Shown here: positions 8,181 through 16,425 of the stretch, piece by piece
How the letters are laid out: every line of letters starts with the position of its first letter
Position numbering within the stretch: the first letter of the stretch is position 1
Assembly (NCBI RefSeq): GCF_001661595.2
Contig: NZ_LYPF02000014.1
Coordinates: 162,608-226,607, forward strand
Length of the DNA stretch: 64,000 nt
DNA from: Crocinitomix algicola
Lineage (GTDB): Bacteria > Bacteroidota > Bacteroidia > Flavobacteriales_D > Crocinitomicaceae
Direction of reading: 5' to 3'
Made by a program: the position numbers and the translations under genes
Notes under the pieces: generated by a model
What the model was told of the DNA's origin: nothing
Database searches by the model: none
The model's input: the letters and a program-made list of their open reading frames with translations, nothing else

Positions 8181-9606
8181 TTTCTATATCTATTATCTTT
8201 AAAAAATCTGGAATGTTTTTAGCTTCCGGTAAATACAAAAATAGTGTTTTTGCTGAACCTTTATCGATTAAATACTCTTTCTTAAATAAAAGTAATGCGT
8301 CAGTTTTTTGCCCTAATTGCCAAAATATGGCGATTAGTAACATTCGGACGTCCTTACTGTGTTCATGGAAATTTTCAATACTCAATAAAAAGTCAAGCGC
8401 ATCATCTAGACTGTATTCAATTTTTATTTTAGCAAGTAATAGCACTGCATCGCTATACGTTGGATCTAACTGTAACGCACGGTCAAGCTCAGTTTCAGCT
8501 TCAGTCAATCGTTCTGATTTATAAAGCGCTTCTGCTAAAACAAGTCGATAGTTAGCATTTTCCGGTTGCAGGTGTACCGCTTGTTTTAAAAAATTAATCG
8601 CCTGACTAGCTTCACCTTGAACTTCTAATATGATACCTGTTCCCAGCCATGGTTCGGCTAACTCAGGATTTAACTCACGGGCAGTCAAGTAGGTACTTAA
8701 TGCTTCTTCGTAACGTTCTAGACGCTCGTATGCCTCGCCTAAATAGCTTAGCGTTAAAGCGTCACTATCATCCAATTCGGCACATTTTTGGTAGGAGATT
8801 AAAGCTTTTTCGTACTCCTCATTCTGCATGTAAATATTGCCAAGGTTGAAATGAGCCGAGGCAAAATCACCGTTAATAATGATGGAATAATCATAAGCCC
8901 AAATTGCTTTTTCGATGTTGTTTTTAAGAAAGTAAATATTCCCTAAATTATACCAAGCTGTGAATGAGTAGGGGTTGTTATCGATGTATTTCGTGTAGTA
9001 TTCAATGCATTTATCAAAATTCCCAATTCGCTCATAGCAATAGGCTACCTCATAAATAGCAGCTTCATTTTCTGTGTTTTCGGATAAAATTTCTTCCAAC
9101 ACTTGAATTGCTTTTTGAAAATTATGAATGCTCTCATATTCCATTGCAAGGTCGAAGCGAATCTCTTCAAGTTCTTCCAAGTGGTTATATTCTTGAGCGA
9201 CTTCAATTGCCTTTTCAAAGTACTTAATTGCTTTTGGATGATCCCTTAATTGCCCAAAAACACTTGCTTTAGTTACAAATATTTCAGGGTTATAGGGCTC
9301 TTTTTTCTCAAGGTTTTGGAGAATTAAGAGACTTTCTTTTAATTGACCAGTACTTGAGAAAATTTGTGCTTTCCTTAAATCAAAAAGTGTATTTGTAGGA
9401 TGTTGTTTGTTACCAAAATTGGCAGCTTTCAATCCTTTTTTTAATTGGTTGTTGACAATAAAATGTTCGACTATTTGCTCCAAGATTTCTGCATCGAAAT
9501 AAAATTCGTCATGATCTTGGAGCATGCGTTCAAAACGTTGCAGTTCAGAGTTGAACTGGGCATCAAACATTCCATCACCTTCATCATTATCCTCTTCATC
9601 AAACAT
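8173..9606 (-). CDS. tetratricopeptide repeat protein
   Basis: A 477-residue protein consisting of about ten to twelve TPR units from residue 35 to the end, with typical blocks such as PYSFTAWYNLGNIYFLKN and ALISYQKCAELDDSDALTLSYLGEAYERL (read in parts). The first 25 residues are acidic (FDEEDNDEGD). No signal peptide or membrane helix, so it is probably a cytoplasmic protein-protein interaction scaffold. First gene of the overlapping operon with the ComA-like and DUF368 genes; its stop lies inside the ComA-like start. Partner and function unknown. Confidence 0.88.
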   Translation of the reverse strand: MFDEEDNDEGDGMFDAQFNSELQRFERMLQDHDEFYFDAEILEQIVEHFIVNNQLKKGLKAANFGNKQHPTNTLFDLRKAQIFSSTGQLKESLLILQNLEKKEPYNPEIFVTKASVFGQLRDHPKAIKYFEKAIEVAQEYNHLEELEEIRFDLAMEYESIHNFQKAIQVLEEILSENTENEAAIYEVAYCYERIGNFDKCIEYYTKYIDNNPYSFTAWYNLGNIYFLKNNIEKAIWAYDYSIIINGDFASAHFNLGNIYMQNEEYEKALISYQKCAELDDSDALTLSYLGEAYERLERYEEALSTYLTARELNPELAEPWLGTGIILEVQGEASQAINFLKQAVHLQPENANYRLVLAEALYKSERLTEAETELDRALQLDPTYSDAVLLLAKIKIEYSLDDALDFLLSIENFHEHSKDVRMLLIAIFWQLGQKTDALLLFKKEYLIDKGSAKTLFLYLPEAKNIPDFLKIIDIENE

Positions 9607-9628
9607 AGAATAAAGTTTTCGCTTTAAA

Positions 9629-9636
9629 CAAAAATA
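9629..9636 (-). promoter_or_regulatory. predicted promoter -7 element for the TPR-comA-DUF368 operon
   Basis: The minus strand reads TATTTTTG (TAnnTTTG consensus) 22 bases before the ATG at 9606. No TTG at a suitable upstream distance is seen, so this is tentative. Confidence 0.35.
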
Positions 9637-9700
9637 GAATTATCCAAGCCTTTTTTAGGCGCACTTGTTTATTGTTATTAACAAGGTTTTGAACAAATTA

Positions 9701-11488
9701 TTATTTACCCGCTCTTTTTCGTTCGTTTTCTGTGAGTAGAATTTTACGAATTCGAATTGATTCAGGTGTAAGCTCTACATATTCGTCTTCTTGGATATAC
9801 TCTAAAGCCTCTTCCAATGAAAAAGTAATTGGAGGAGCTATTTTAACCTTATCATCGGCACCAGAAGACCTCATGTTAGATAATTTCTTAGTTTTTGTAA
9901 CGTTTATTACTAAATCACCCGCTCGAGAATTTTCCCCAATTACTTGTCCTTCATAAATATCGACATTTGGATGTACAAAGAACTTACCACGGTCTTGTAG
10001 GTTTGATAACGAATAAGGGATACTCGTTCCTTTTTCCATAGAAATTAAAGAACCGTTTTGACGTCCTGGTATTTCACCTTTATACGGTTGGTATTCGATA
10101 AACCTATGCGTTACAATCGCTTCTCCTGCAGTTTGTGTTAATAAATAAGTTCTCAAACCGATTAAACCACGTGAAGGAATGATGAATTTACAGATCATTC
10201 TTTCCCCTTTTGGTTCCATACTCAACATTTCCCCTTTTCGTTTAGTCACGGCATCAATAGCGGTACCTGAGAACGATTCAGGAAGGTCAATTGTTAAATC
10301 TTCGATTGGTTCACATTTTACACCATCGATTTCCTTAATTATAACACGAGGTTGGCCAACTTGCACTTCATATCCTTCTCTTCGCATTGTTTCCAACAAT
10401 ACAGACAAGTGCATTACACCACGACCGTAAACATTCCATTTATCGGCCGAATTAGTAGGCTCGACTTTTAGAGCCAAGTTTTTTTCAAGTTCTTTTTCTA
10501 AACGATCATGGATATGTCTAGATGTCACAAATTTACCTTCTTTACCAAAGAAAGGCGAATCATTTATTGTGAACAACATACTCATGGTCGGTTCGTCAAT
10601 AGTAATGGATTTCAAAGGCTCTGGGTTTTCAAAATCACAAATCGTATCTCCAATCTCAAAACCTTCAATTCCTGTAACAGCTACAATATCTCCAGTTTGA
10701 ACTGTTTCAACTTTTCTTTTTTCTATCCCATCAAAAACAAAAACCTCTTTGATTTTAGATTTGATTAATGAACCATCTCTTTTACCTAATGTTACATTTT
10801 GATTTGGTTCAACCGTTCCTCTAGTTAATCTACCAATTGCAATTCGTCCTACAAACGAAGAATAATCCAGTGAAGTGATTAGCATTTGAGTTGTACCTTC
10901 TGGAAATTCTTTAGGTGGGAAATAGTTTAAAATTCTATCCAATAGAGGTTCAATTTTATCGGTTGGTTTTTTCCAATCGTCACTCATCCAACCGTTTTTT
11001 GCTGAACCATAAATTGTTTCAAACTCTAATTGCTCTTCGTTTGCATCCAATTCAAACATAAGGTCAAATACCTTTTCATGAACTTCATCAGGAGTACAAT
11101 TTTCTTTATCAACTTTGTTTACTACAAGCAATGGTTTTAGTCCCATTTCTAGTGCTTTTTGTAAAACGAAGCGCGTTTGAGGCATTGGACCTTCAAAGGC
11201 ATCGACTAATAAACATACACCATCTGCCATATTCAACACACGTTCAACCTCTCCTCCAAAATCGGAGTGACCAGGGGTGTCGATAATGTTGATTTTCGTA
11301 CCTTTATAAGATACGGATACGTTTTTAGAAGTAATTGTAATCCCTCTTTCTCTTTCGAGGTCATTACTATCCATAATTAATTCGCCATCACTTTTAATTG
11401 GGGCACCACCGGCCTCAATCATACGGTCTACTAAAGTTGTTTTACCGTGGTCAACGTGAGCGATAATTGCGATGTTTCTAATTTCCAT
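9701..11488 (-). CDS. typA: ribosome-associated GTPase TypA/BipA
   Basis: A 595-residue translational GTPase of normal family length. The G1 motif AHVDHGKTTL is at residues 10-19, G3 is DTPGHSDFGGE and G4 NKVDKE; EF-G-like domains II, III and V and the TypA-specific C-terminal domain follow (GLIGLRTYLLTQTAGEAI, GQVIGENSRAGDLVINVTK). TypA binds the ribosome and supports 50S assembly and growth in cold or stress. It starts 21 bases after the stop of the DEAD-box helicase gene, without a promoter or terminator between them, so the two are very likely cotranscribed; this fits a shared job in ribosome assembly at low temperature. Confidence 0.96.
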   Translation of the reverse strand: MEIRNIAIIAHVDHGKTTLVDRMIEAGGAPIKSDGELIMDSNDLERERGITITSKNVSVSYKGTKINIIDTPGHSDFGGEVERVLNMADGVCLLVDAFEGPMPQTRFVLQKALEMGLKPLLVVNKVDKENCTPDEVHEKVFDLMFELDANEEQLEFETIYGSAKNGWMSDDWKKPTDKIEPLLDRILNYFPPKEFPEGTTQMLITSLDYSSFVGRIAIGRLTRGTVEPNQNVTLGKRDGSLIKSKIKEVFVFDGIEKRKVETVQTGDIVAVTGIEGFEIGDTICDFENPEPLKSITIDEPTMSMLFTINDSPFFGKEGKFVTSRHIHDRLEKELEKNLALKVEPTNSADKWNVYGRGVMHLSVLLETMRREGYEVQVGQPRVIIKEIDGVKCEPIEDLTIDLPESFSGTAIDAVTKRKGEMLSMEPKGERMICKFIIPSRGLIGLRTYLLTQTAGEAIVTHRFIEYQPYKGEIPGRQNGSLISMEKGTSIPYSLSNLQDRGKFFVHPNVDIYEGQVIGENSRAGDLVINVTKTKKLSNMRSSGADDKVKIAPPITFSLEEALEYIQEDEYVELTPESIRIRKILLTENERKRAGK

Positions 11489-11509
11489 TTTTATGACTTG
11501 ATAATGATA

Positions 11510-13243
11510 TTAATTTCTGTAAGATCTTCTTCTATTACTTGATTTACTTCTTTCGTTTCGTCTTGAACGACCACCGCTTCTTCTGCTACTAGATCGTTTT
11601 CCATCCCCTTTGTCGTTGCTGCCTTTTGTTTTTTCGATACTCATGCGGTTTCCTTCAAAGTCAACACCTTTCATGCTTTCCAGAATTCTTTCCGTTTCAT
11701 TTTTATCGGCATCAAAGAAAGAAAATTTTTCGAGAATATCGATTTTTCCAATATTTGCTTTACTAATTCCTGTATTGTCGCAAAGCAACCTTAACAATGC
11801 TCCATGGTTAAATCCATCTTTACGACCTAAGCCAACAAAGAATCGTTGTTGATTTGGATCATTTCTACTGTCTCTACCACGTTTTTTAGAACCAAAATCA
11901 TCTCTTCCGTTATCTCTTGCAGTAGCGTTCAGGTCTCGAGCGTTTTCATAATAATCCAAAAATTTGTTGAATTCAGTTGCAACAAATCGCTTGATTATTT
12001 CTTCTTTAGAATATTCACCTAATTCTTCCATTAAAACAGGTAAGAAAGTGTCAATTCTGCTGGTATCGGCCTCATCATTTTTAATTCCTTTAATCAAGGA
12101 TAAAAGTTGCTTTTCACAAATTTGATCTGAGGTAGGCACCTTTTTAAGTTCGAAACTTGTATTAATGATTCGCTCGATACTTTTAATTTTACGTCCTTCT
12201 TTGGTGTTAATAAGAGCGATAGACGTTCCCTTTTTACCTGCGCGAGCTGTTCGTCCGCTTCGGTGCGTGTAGTTTTCTACATCTTCCGGGAGCTGATAAT
12301 GGATAACATGAGTAATATCATTGACATCAATTCCTCTTGCAGCCACATCTGTTGCAACCAAAAGTTGCAAGGTCTTGCTTCTGAATTTGTCCATCACACG
12401 ATCACGTTGTGCCTGTGATAAATCTCCATGAATTGGTTCAGCATTATAGCCGCCTGCCATTAATTTATCTGCAACAGCCGCAGTATCTCTTCTTGTACGA
12501 CAAAATATTACACCGTAAATATTGGGATTAAAATCAATAACACTTTTTAGTGCCTGAAAACGATCTCTCTCCTTTACAGTATAATAATGATGCTCGATGT
12601 TTTTATTTGTTTCATTTTTACCCCCAACCGTTATTTCGAAAGGGTCTTCCATATAGTTTTTTGCTATACGCGCAACTTCTTTAGGCATAGTTGCAGAGAA
12701 TAGCCAAACATTTTTAAAATCAGGAGTTTGATCTAAAATGGCGTCGATGTCCTCTTTGAACCCCATGTTAAGCATCTCATCAGCTTCATCTAAGACAACT
12801 GCTTCTACTTCCCATAGTTTAATTTTTTTACGGTTAATTAAGTCGATTAATCGACCTGGTGTAGCCACTACAATTTGAGCTCCTCGCTCGATTTGTTTAA
12901 TTTGTCTACCTATATCAGTTCCACCGTAAACAGGTACAATTGATAAACCTTTGATGTTTTCAGAGTACGCTTTTAAATCGTTAGATATTTGAATGCATAA
13001 CTCTCTAGTAGGACATATAACTAGACCCTGTGTGTTTTTGGATTGCGTGTCAACTTGGTTGAGTAATGGCAAGCCAAATGACGCTGTTTTTCCTGTACCT
13101 GTAGATGCAAGACCAATTAGGTCACCATCATTTTCAAGTAAATAAGGAATTGATTTTTCTTGGATTGGAGTAGGAGATTCATACCCCATTTTTGTGATAG
13201 CCGAAAGAATAGAATCTTTCAAGCCTAGTTCACTGAACTTCAT
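11510..13243 (-). CDS. deaD: DEAD-box ATP-dependent RNA helicase (CsdA/DbpA type)
   Basis: A 577-residue helicase. Motifs in order: Q motif PTPIQ (residues 25-29), Walker A ASTGTGKT (46-53), PTREL, DEAD (152-155), SAT, then in the second RecA domain ARGIDV and HRSGRTARAGKKG. A DbpA-type RNA-binding domain follows at about 460-530 (FVGLGRKDGFNHGALLRLL), and the tail is rich in Arg, Ser and Gly (SSRRSGGRSRRNERSK), a typical disordered RNA-binding end. It would unwind structured RNA during ribosome assembly or mRNA decay. A strong -7 element at 13355-13362 implies a leader of about 105 bases, as often seen for cold-induced helicases. First gene of the deaD-typA operon. Confidence 0.95.
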   Translation of the reverse strand: MKFSELGLKDSILSAITKMGYESPTPIQEKSIPYLLENDGDLIGLASTGTGKTASFGLPLLNQVDTQSKNTQGLVICPTRELCIQISNDLKAYSENIKGLSIVPVYGGTDIGRQIKQIERGAQIVVATPGRLIDLINRKKIKLWEVEAVVLDEADEMLNMGFKEDIDAILDQTPDFKNVWLFSATMPKEVARIAKNYMEDPFEITVGGKNETNKNIEHHYYTVKERDRFQALKSVIDFNPNIYGVIFCRTRRDTAAVADKLMAGGYNAEPIHGDLSQAQRDRVMDKFRSKTLQLLVATDVAARGIDVNDITHVIHYQLPEDVENYTHRSGRTARAGKKGTSIALINTKEGRKIKSIERIINTSFELKKVPTSDQICEKQLLSLIKGIKNDEADTSRIDTFLPVLMEELGEYSKEEIIKRFVATEFNKFLDYYENARDLNATARDNGRDDFGSKKRGRDSRNDPNQQRFFVGLGRKDGFNHGALLRLLCDNTGISKANIGKIDILEKFSFFDADKNETERILESMKGVDFEGNRMSIEKTKGSNDKGDGKRSSSRRSGGRSRRNERSKSSNRRRSYRN

Positions 13244-13354
13244 GTTAATTAAATTTAGTTTTTACCTTTTGCTTCATCTCGGTTCGAACTAAATTCTCAA
13301 TAGTAACGACAATGAACCCTGATCAAGCATTTGCTTTTTTCGCAAAATTTTGTG

Positions 13355-13362
13355 CAAAGGTA
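13355..13362 (-). promoter_or_regulatory. predicted promoter -7 element of the helicase-typA operon
   Basis: The minus strand reads TACCTTTG followed by CA, an exact TAnnTTTG match. Transcription would begin near 13348, giving a leader of about 105 bases that can fold small hairpins (for example AAGCA/TGCTT around 13326-13337). No clear -33 TTG. Confidence 0.5.
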
Positions 13363-13435
13363 GGGCTTTTATTTAGATCGAGCATAAAAATGCGTAAAAG
13401 AGCTAATTATTCTGTTAAAATATACTAAAGGAAAG

Positions 13436-13451
13436 TCCCGCGAAAGCGGGA
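13436..13451. repeat. GNRA-loop hairpin, Bacteroidota-type intergenic palindrome
   Basis: TCCCGC (13436-13441), GAAA loop, GCGGGA (13446-13451). Short GC-rich palindromes of this form are common between genes in Bacteroidota. Here it lies between two divergent genes, so it is not an obvious terminator for either. Confidence 0.5.
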
Positions 13452-13476
13452 TTCGAGTCATTTATTAAGAAATCAT

Positions 13477-13484
13477 TATTTTTG
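13477..13484 (+). promoter_or_regulatory. predicted promoter -7 element of the M23 peptidase gene
   Basis: TATTTTTG matches TAnnTTTG and would start transcription near 13491, about 15 bases before the ATG at 13506. It overlaps the TTG at 13482, which is why that codon is not accepted as the start. Confidence 0.42.
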
Positions 13485-13505
13485 CGGTTGACTGAAAATG
13501 AAAAG

Positions 13506-14438
13506 ATGAAAAAAATTGTTTTTACCCTGCTCTTTATTAGTGTTTTAGTAGGAGGGTATTCCCAATCGCCGCAACCTGCACCTATTGATACTATTATCAC
13601 CGAGCAAGGTTCTATGTTAATATATCCCAATCGAACGTGGGCGTATATGCACGAGGAAAATTTTTCTGGGGTGATGAATGAGCGCTTGCACGAATTAGTT
13701 TGTAACGATTCTACTTACGGTTACAAATCACTTTGGACACATGATGACGTTATAACTTGCACTACAAATGATGTTACTTTATTAAAGGATACTGTTTGGA
13801 TGTGCGTCTTAGATTCATTATATGGCAATTATGCAATTCCTTTTAAAGGGAGAAAAACTTCAGGTTATGGTTATCGAAGAGGTCGAAGACACAATGGAGT
13901 AGATATTGATTTGGAGACAGGAGATACTATTTTCGCAGCATTTGATGGAAAAGTCCGCTATTCGCAGTATCACGATCACGGTTTTGGAAATTTAATTGTC
14001 TTACGGCATTATAATGGGTTAGAAACTTATTATGCACATTGTTCAAAACTATTAGTTGTGCCGAATCAAGATGTTAAAGCAGGTGACCCTATTGGTTTAG
14101 GAGGTAATACGGGACGTTCAACAGGATCGCATCTACATTTTGAAGTTCGATTTTATGATAATCCTATTGATCCTGAATTGATTTTTGATTTTGAAAACGA
14201 TTATGTCAAAGATAATCTATTAGTTCACAGTGGAATTTTCAGTCCTTATTCAAGTTCATCCTACAGCAGTTCTAGTAGGAGTGTTGACCGGAATGCTAAA
14301 ACACATCGCGTTCGTTCAGGAGAGAACCTTTGGACAATTGCTCGGAAATATGGGACATCTGTTAGTACTTTATGTCGATTAAACGGATTAAAGGAAACTG
14401 ACGTTATTCATATTGGACAAACACTGCGATTAAGGTAA
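13506..14438 (+). CDS. M23-family peptidoglycan endopeptidase with C-terminal LysM
   Basis: A 310-residue exported protein from the ATG at 13506 (signal peptide MKKIVFTLLFISVLVGGYS). An M23/LytM domain spans about residues 110-220 with the zinc-site motifs HNGVDID and HLHFE and the intervening YYAHCSKL; a serine-rich linker (SSSSYSSSSRSV) leads to one LysM at about 265-310 (VRSGENLWTIARKYG). It should cut peptide cross-links of peptidoglycan in the periplasm and hold the wall through LysM. All catalytic motif residues are present, so it is likely active. Its stop overlaps the next gene's ATG by one base, suggesting coupled translation with the patatin. Confidence 0.93.
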   Translation: MKKIVFTLLFISVLVGGYSQSPQPAPIDTIITEQGSMLIYPNRTWAYMHEENFSGVMNERLHELVCNDSTYGYKSLWTHDDVITCTTNDVTLLKDTVWMCVLDSLYGNYAIPFKGRKTSGYGYRRGRRHNGVDIDLETGDTIFAAFDGKVRYSQYHDHGFGNLIVLRHYNGLETYYAHCSKLLVVPNQDVKAGDPIGLGGNTGRSTGSHLHFEVRFYDNPIDPELIFDFENDYVKDNLLVHSGIFSPYSSSSYSSSSRSVDRNAKTHRVRSGENLWTIARKYGTSVSTLCRLNGLKETDVIHIGQTLRLR

Positions 14439-15262
14439 TGCAATCAGAATTGATAATAGCGATAGATGGAGGAGGAATTAGAGGTATAATTCCGCTTTTA
14501 ATTCTTCAAGAGATAGAATCAAAGAGTATTGTAAGTCTTAAAGCTTACGATCCAAATTGGTGGGGTACTTCTACCGGAGCCCTGATTTCTGCGGCTATTA
14601 ATGTTCAAGAGAAAGTGAACTATCCAATCGCAATTCAAAACGTTTTGGATTTATATGAATTTCGTTCTGCATCGGCGATAAATCCCCAAGGGTCGAGTAT
14701 CCCAGCACGTGCTTTAATGCAATTAATTCAAGCTAATTTTTCTCAGTTTGAAGTAAAAGATTTTCCGAAACTAAATTTAGTTGCTTCTAATGCCTTGAAT
14801 TTAAACCCAGTTATTTTTAATGCGTATAATTCATGTCAGTTATCCGATGCGATACTCGCGAGTTGTGCCTATCCGGGAATTTTTCCTTCAGTTCGAATTA
14901 ATGGAGTAGATTATGTTGATGGATATTTTAAAGCGAAAAACCCTTCGTTACTGGCTGTAAACAGTGCATTAAGCGAAGGAAAAAAGCCTATCGTTATAAG
15001 TATTGGAACAGGGGATTTGCATATCAAAGATGAGATTGAAAAATACAACATTACGATTAATGATCAATTATTGAATTTGCACGAGACGGGAGCTATTTTC
15101 TATTATCGATTAAATCCTGTTTTATCAAAATCAGTAGATGCAATGCAGAATGTGACGGCAAAAAATATTTACAATTTGAGAAAAGATACAATGTCCTTTC
15201 TTCAGCAGTCGGAAAATCAAATTCAAAACATTTTAAAAACGATTGAAGCGGAACTTAGATAA
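14438..15262 (+). CDS. patatin-like phospholipase
   Basis: A 274-residue protein with the three patatin signatures: oxyanion hole DGGGIRG (residues 10-16), nucleophile elbow GTSTG (43-47, Ser45) and the catalytic Asp in VDYVDGYF near residue 160. The third motif is DGY, not the usual DGG/A. Patatins hydrolyse acyl esters of phospholipids. There is no signal peptide, so it would act in the cytoplasm or at the inner membrane. Start overlaps the stop of the M23 gene; its 3' end overlaps the convergent glycosyltransferase gene by 8 bases. Substrate unknown. Confidence 0.9.
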   Translation: MQSELIIAIDGGGIRGIIPLLILQEIESKSIVSLKAYDPNWWGTSTGALISAAINVQEKVNYPIAIQNVLDLYEFRSASAINPQGSSIPARALMQLIQANFSQFEVKDFPKLNLVASNALNLNPVIFNAYNSCQLSDAILASCAYPGIFPSVRINGVDYVDGYFKAKNPSLLAVNSALSEGKKPIVISIGTGDLHIKDEIEKYNITINDQLLNLHETGAIFYYRLNPVLSKSVDAMQNVTAKNIYNLRKDTMSFLQQSENQIQNILKTIEAELR

Positions 15263-16415
15263 TTGCGTGAGTGTAAAAAGATAGCCATTTTTCCCTTACT
15301 ACCTGTTGACCGTATTTATTTTCAATATTCCGTTGAATTTCGGTTGAATTGTACGTATCGATATTCACAATTAACTCACTTATCGCTTTATATAATTGGT
15401 CCTGGTTTGAAGAGTTTACTGGCGCTGAATTAATAAGAATACTATTTGATTCATTTAAAAATTCCTCCGGTCCTCCACATCTCGTGCAGACTACCGGTGT
15501 ACCAGCATAAAGCGCTTCAGCCACGGTCATACCAAAAGTTTCGTGTCTGGAATTGCATACGTATAAATCGCTAGTCGCCATTATTTTTAAAACGTCTTTG
15601 TGATTGAGACGTCCTGTTAGATTGAGAGTGCCAGATGGGAACTCAAGATCTTTAACTAGTATATGAATTTTTCCTTCATCAGGCCCTCCACCAACCAATG
15701 TAAGTTTAGCTTTGGGAAATACAGCAACTATTTTTCGAAAGGCTTTTAATACATCCGAGATATTTTTTGTTTCATCAACAAAATCGCTAACAGACAAAAT
15801 ATTAATACCCTCTTTTTTAATCGTACTGGAGTTTGTATGGCGTTCAATGATATTAGGAATGCATACCGAGTGATAACCCGTATTTTTTTTGAATGCTTTT
15901 TGCAATGTCTTGCTTACAGTGCTAATATTATTTGCTTGTGCAAGGACTTTTTTATACAGGATTTTATCAAGTTTGTTTTTAGCCTGGAATTTGCCATTTA
16001 AATGACCAGACCAATGCTCAGTAATGACCAAAGGAATTTTAAGTTTTCGTTTTAGCTTTAAGGCAAATAGAGTGGTGCGATAGGGTACATGAGTATGAAT
16101 TAGATCAATTTTCGAATTGCACCTTCGAATTGCCATTTTTAGTGCTTTACGATACCTGTAAAAATTAATTACTTTCTTAAGTAGGCCCGTGTTTTGCCTA
16201 AAATACACACGATATTCTTCAAAGGAATTACTTTTGTTTTCAGTCAGTTCATATTTACTGTTTAGATTAGGTATACCTTGAGCATACGCAACCGTAAATC
16301 TAAAATCATTATTCATGAGGTGAATTTGGCGCTGAATAAAAATGCCCAGCTGTTCGTCCGTTTTATTGGGATACCATCGGGGTAGAACAAGTATGTGTCT
16401 TTTAGTTATTGTCAT
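15255..16415 (-). CDS. GT4-family glycosyltransferase
   Basis: A 386-residue GT-B glycosyltransferase. The N-terminal domain begins with LVLPRWYPNKTDEQLGIFIQRQ, typical of bacterial surface-polysaccharide GT4 enzymes, and the C-terminal Glycos_transf_1 domain contains the E-x7-E segment HETFGMTVAEALYAGTPVV. It would transfer a sugar from a nucleotide donor to a lipid-linked or polysaccharide acceptor on the cytoplasmic face. It begins 10 bases after the PspC gene, so it is the third gene of the PadR-PspC operon, a curious position for a lone transferase. Acceptor unknown. Confidence 0.9.
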   Translation of the reverse strand: MTITKRHILVLPRWYPNKTDEQLGIFIQRQIHLMNNDFRFTVAYAQGIPNLNSKYELTENKSNSFEEYRVYFRQNTGLLKKVINFYRYRKALKMAIRRCNSKIDLIHTHVPYRTTLFALKLKRKLKIPLVITEHWSGHLNGKFQAKNKLDKILYKKVLAQANNISTVSKTLQKAFKKNTGYHSVCIPNIIERHTNSSTIKKEGINILSVSDFVDETKNISDVLKAFRKIVAVFPKAKLTLVGGGPDEGKIHILVKDLEFPSGTLNLTGRLNHKDVLKIMATSDLYVCNSRHETFGMTVAEALYAGTPVVCTRCGGPEEFLNESNSILINSAPVNSSNQDQLYKAISELIVNIDTYNSTEIQRNIENKYGQQVVREKWLSFYTHAII

Positions 16416-16425
16416 TTATCAGCCT

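Noticed and set aside
9648..9685. GCCT/AGGC and CTTGTT/AACAAG hairpins between typA and the TPR gene
   Set aside because: Short stems in AT-rich sequence without a T-run on the minus strand; a terminator for typA is possible but not supported.
13415..13630. 71-codon minus-strand frame across the hairpin at 13436
   Set aside because: It overlaps the promoter and signal peptide of the M23 gene; its NPAFAGL end is simply the translation of the GC-rich palindrome, a known source of spurious genes.
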